The translations under genes were made by a program, and so were the position numbers. Source: Rhodobiaceae bacterium (GTDB lineage: Bacteria > Pseudomonadota > Alphaproteobacteria > Micropepsales > Micropepsaceae). Taken from it: a stretch of DNA of 5,338 nt. The stretch covers positions 1 to 5,338 of the forward strand of contig VFKO01000047.1 in NCBI GenBank assembly GCA_009885515.1, in the 5' to 3' direction. Shown in pieces: positions 5,324-5,338 of the stretch (position 1 is the stretch's first letter; each line of letters starts with the position of its first letter). The notes under the pieces were generated by a model. That model had not been told where the DNA came from. It saw only the letters and a list, made by a program, of their open reading frames with translations, and ran no database searches.

Positions 5324-5338
5324 AGTTTTTGGCGGAAG

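Larger units (their letters stand above)
4927..5338. other. 412 bases with no recognised gene
   Basis: After the FGE-family stop I see no recognisable protein or structural RNA. The two 60-plus-codon frames here (4779-4961 and 5044-5238) resemble nothing known, and the first merely overlaps the true FGE C-terminus in the wrong frame. The stretch does hold a 13-base palindrome (4986-4998), a promoter-like site (5093-5121), an AAAGGAGA ribosome-site-like motif at 5197-5204, a 41-codon frame (5177-5302) and three TGTCACCTRA repeats near the right edge. No hairpin followed by a T-run convincing enough to be a terminator was found. Confidence 0.6.

Overview
The window looks like chromosomal DNA from an alphaproteobacterium. 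The order may be Hyphomicrobiales (Rhizobiales), but that is tentative. The evidence is a primase tail followed directly on the same strand by a long RpoD-type sigma factor. That sigma factor has the alphaproteobacterial pattern: a Lys/Ala/Pro-rich N-terminal extension, region 1.1 ending in an acidic tail, and a large Pro/Gly-rich insertion in the non-conserved region. Every gene I can support is on the + strand.

Layout. Positions 1-387 hold the 3' end of dnaG, open at the left edge. Positions 469-2922 (possibly from 403) hold rpoD, intact through region 4.2. Nine bases after the rpoD stop begins a small accessory cluster: a DUF4160 protein (2932-3198), a DUF2442 protein that overlaps it by 8 bases (3191-3457), a second DUF2442 copy that loses its homology about halfway (3485-3763), and a 70-codon reading frame resembling the C-terminal part of a toxin-antitoxin antitoxin (3646-3858). 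A promoter-like site and a strong Shine-Dalgarno then precede a secreted SUMF1/FGE-sulfatase-fold protein (3988-4926). It is recognisable from signal peptide to C-terminal motif but is split over two frames by two frameshifts.

Positions 4927-5338 hold no recognised gene. They contain a perfect short palindrome, a good sigma-70-type promoter (TTGACA, 17 bases, TG-extended -10), a ribosome-binding-site-like AAAGGAGA, a 41-codon reading frame of doubtful reality, and three copies of TGTCACCTRA at the right edge. Those copies may be the multi-repeat end of an insertion sequence that continues outside the window.

How it fits together: dnaG and rpoD are the conserved core (primer synthesis and housekeeping transcription). 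Everything after rpoD looks accessory and partly decayed: a paired small-protein module placed where it could be read from the rpoD transcript, a truncated paralogue, an orphan antitoxin-like fragment, a broken secreted protein and a possible mobile-element border. I found no tRNA, rRNA, CRISPR array or convincing rho-independent terminator. The most distinctive part is the 2932-3858 module. I cannot show from sequence alone that it is a new system.
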